A stretch of 5,576 nucleotides of DNA from CAYSLZ01 sp964547295 (GTDB lineage Bacteria; Patescibacteriota; Microgenomatia; UBA12405; JAHJSD01): contig CAZJMH010000032.1 of NCBI GenBank assembly GCA_964547295.1, forward strand, positions 1 through 5,576, in the 5' to 3' direction. The stretch's first letter is position 1, and every line of letters begins with the position of its first letter. This document shows positions 5,421 through 5,576 of the stretch, piece after piece. The translations under genes were made by a program, and so were the position numbers. The notes under the pieces were generated by a model. It made no database searches and was not told the DNA's origin. It saw only the letters and a list, made by a program, of their open reading frames with translations.

Positions 5421-5449
5421 AGAATAATGAAATTTTTGGCAATTGTCAA
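5421..5449 (-). promoter_or_regulatory. Predicted promoter of gap
   Basis: On the minus strand, a perfect TTGACA (5449-5444) is followed after exactly 17 nt by TATTCT (5426-5421, 4/6 match). The expected start near 5414 leaves about 3 nt before the ATG at 5411, and no SD is seen, so leaderless translation is likely. The -35 overlaps that of the divergent promoter in AATTGTCAATT (5441-5451). Confidence 0.55.
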
Positions 5450-5469
5450 TTCATTTATTGTATTATAAT
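5443..5469 (+). promoter_or_regulatory. Predicted promoter of the PRTase-like gene
   Basis: A perfect TATAAT (5464-5469) lies 15 nt downstream of TTGTCA (5443-5448, 5/6 match). The start would fall at about 5476, exactly the A of the ATG, which is the geometry of a fully leaderless message. The 15-nt spacer is short, so the -35 assignment is weaker than the -10. Confidence 0.5.
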
Positions 5470-5475
5470 ATTCTC

Positions 5476-5576
5476 ATGGTTGATTTTTATGAACTTAAAA
5501 TTTGCAGTCTTACTCGTAAACTGCCGCTGAAAAAAATCAGTAAGAATACTTCTCTAGCAAATTTCAATATTCTTGG
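5476..5576 (+). CDS. Phosphoribosyltransferase-like protein (APRT-type), N-terminal fragment
   Basis: Thirty-three codons from the ATG at 5476 to the right edge, beginning MVDFYELKICSLTRKLPLKK and ending near ANFNILG. The pattern (Y-x-L-x-I-x-x-L-T-R-x-LP, then A-x-F-x-x-LG) resembles the N-terminus of adenine/xanthine-phosphoribosyltransferase-like proteins, where the next residues would be GD or GDVEL. Those enzymes transfer phosphoribose from PRPP to purine bases. The PRPP-binding motif lies outside the window, so this is recognition from a short stretch. An open frame, a strong -10 box and divergence from gap support a real gene. Confidence 0.5.
   Translation, partial: MVDFYELKICSLTRKLPLKKISKNTSLANFNIL

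Overview
The window is AT-rich and gene-dense, with short intergenic gaps, weak or absent Shine-Dalgarno sequences, and no in-frame TGA needed in any gene (so standard bacterial code 11). This layout, together with a TrpR-like regulator, a CapA-type protein next to a polytopic GT-C-like membrane protein, and a GAPDH with an unusual cofactor loop, suggests an uncultivated bacterium of the Patescibacteria/CPR type. That placement is an inference from gene content and style; there is no rRNA or other marker here to prove it.

Left part, minus strand (1-1563): a TrpR-superfamily DNA-binding protein (1491-1033), then a DUF72/YecE-family protein (944-222), then the N-terminal part of a LOG-family protein (215 to the left edge) that starts 6 nt after the DUF72 stop. 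The TrpR-like gene lies between two near-identical 40-bp repeats (992-1031 and 1524-1563). Each contains a 26-bp palindrome, and the single flank that is also conserved supplies a -35 box. The simplest reading is an autoregulated repressor or activator that also controls the DUF72-LOG pair. The alternative is a small mobile or recombining cassette.

Middle part, plus strand (1620-3944): a membrane-anchored CapA-like metallophosphatase followed 3 nt later by a multi-pass GT-C glycosyltransferase-like protein. They are probably one cell-envelope operon, and its start faces the second palindrome.

Right part (4066-5576): an acylphosphatase (plus) converges on a type I glyceraldehyde-3-phosphate dehydrogenase (minus). 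The latter is divergent from the beginning of a gene that looks like an adenine-phosphoribosyltransferase-type PRTase (plus, cut by the edge). Acylphosphatase hydrolyses acyl phosphates such as 1,3-bisphosphoglycerate, the GAPDH product, so the two convergent genes touch the same metabolite. Several promoters in the window place transcription starts within about 0-5 nt of the start codon, suggesting leaderless transcripts.

The most notable items are the paired palindrome-plus-promoter repeats around the TrpR-like gene, with a compensatory base-pair change between copies, and the NADP-type substitutions in the GAPDH.
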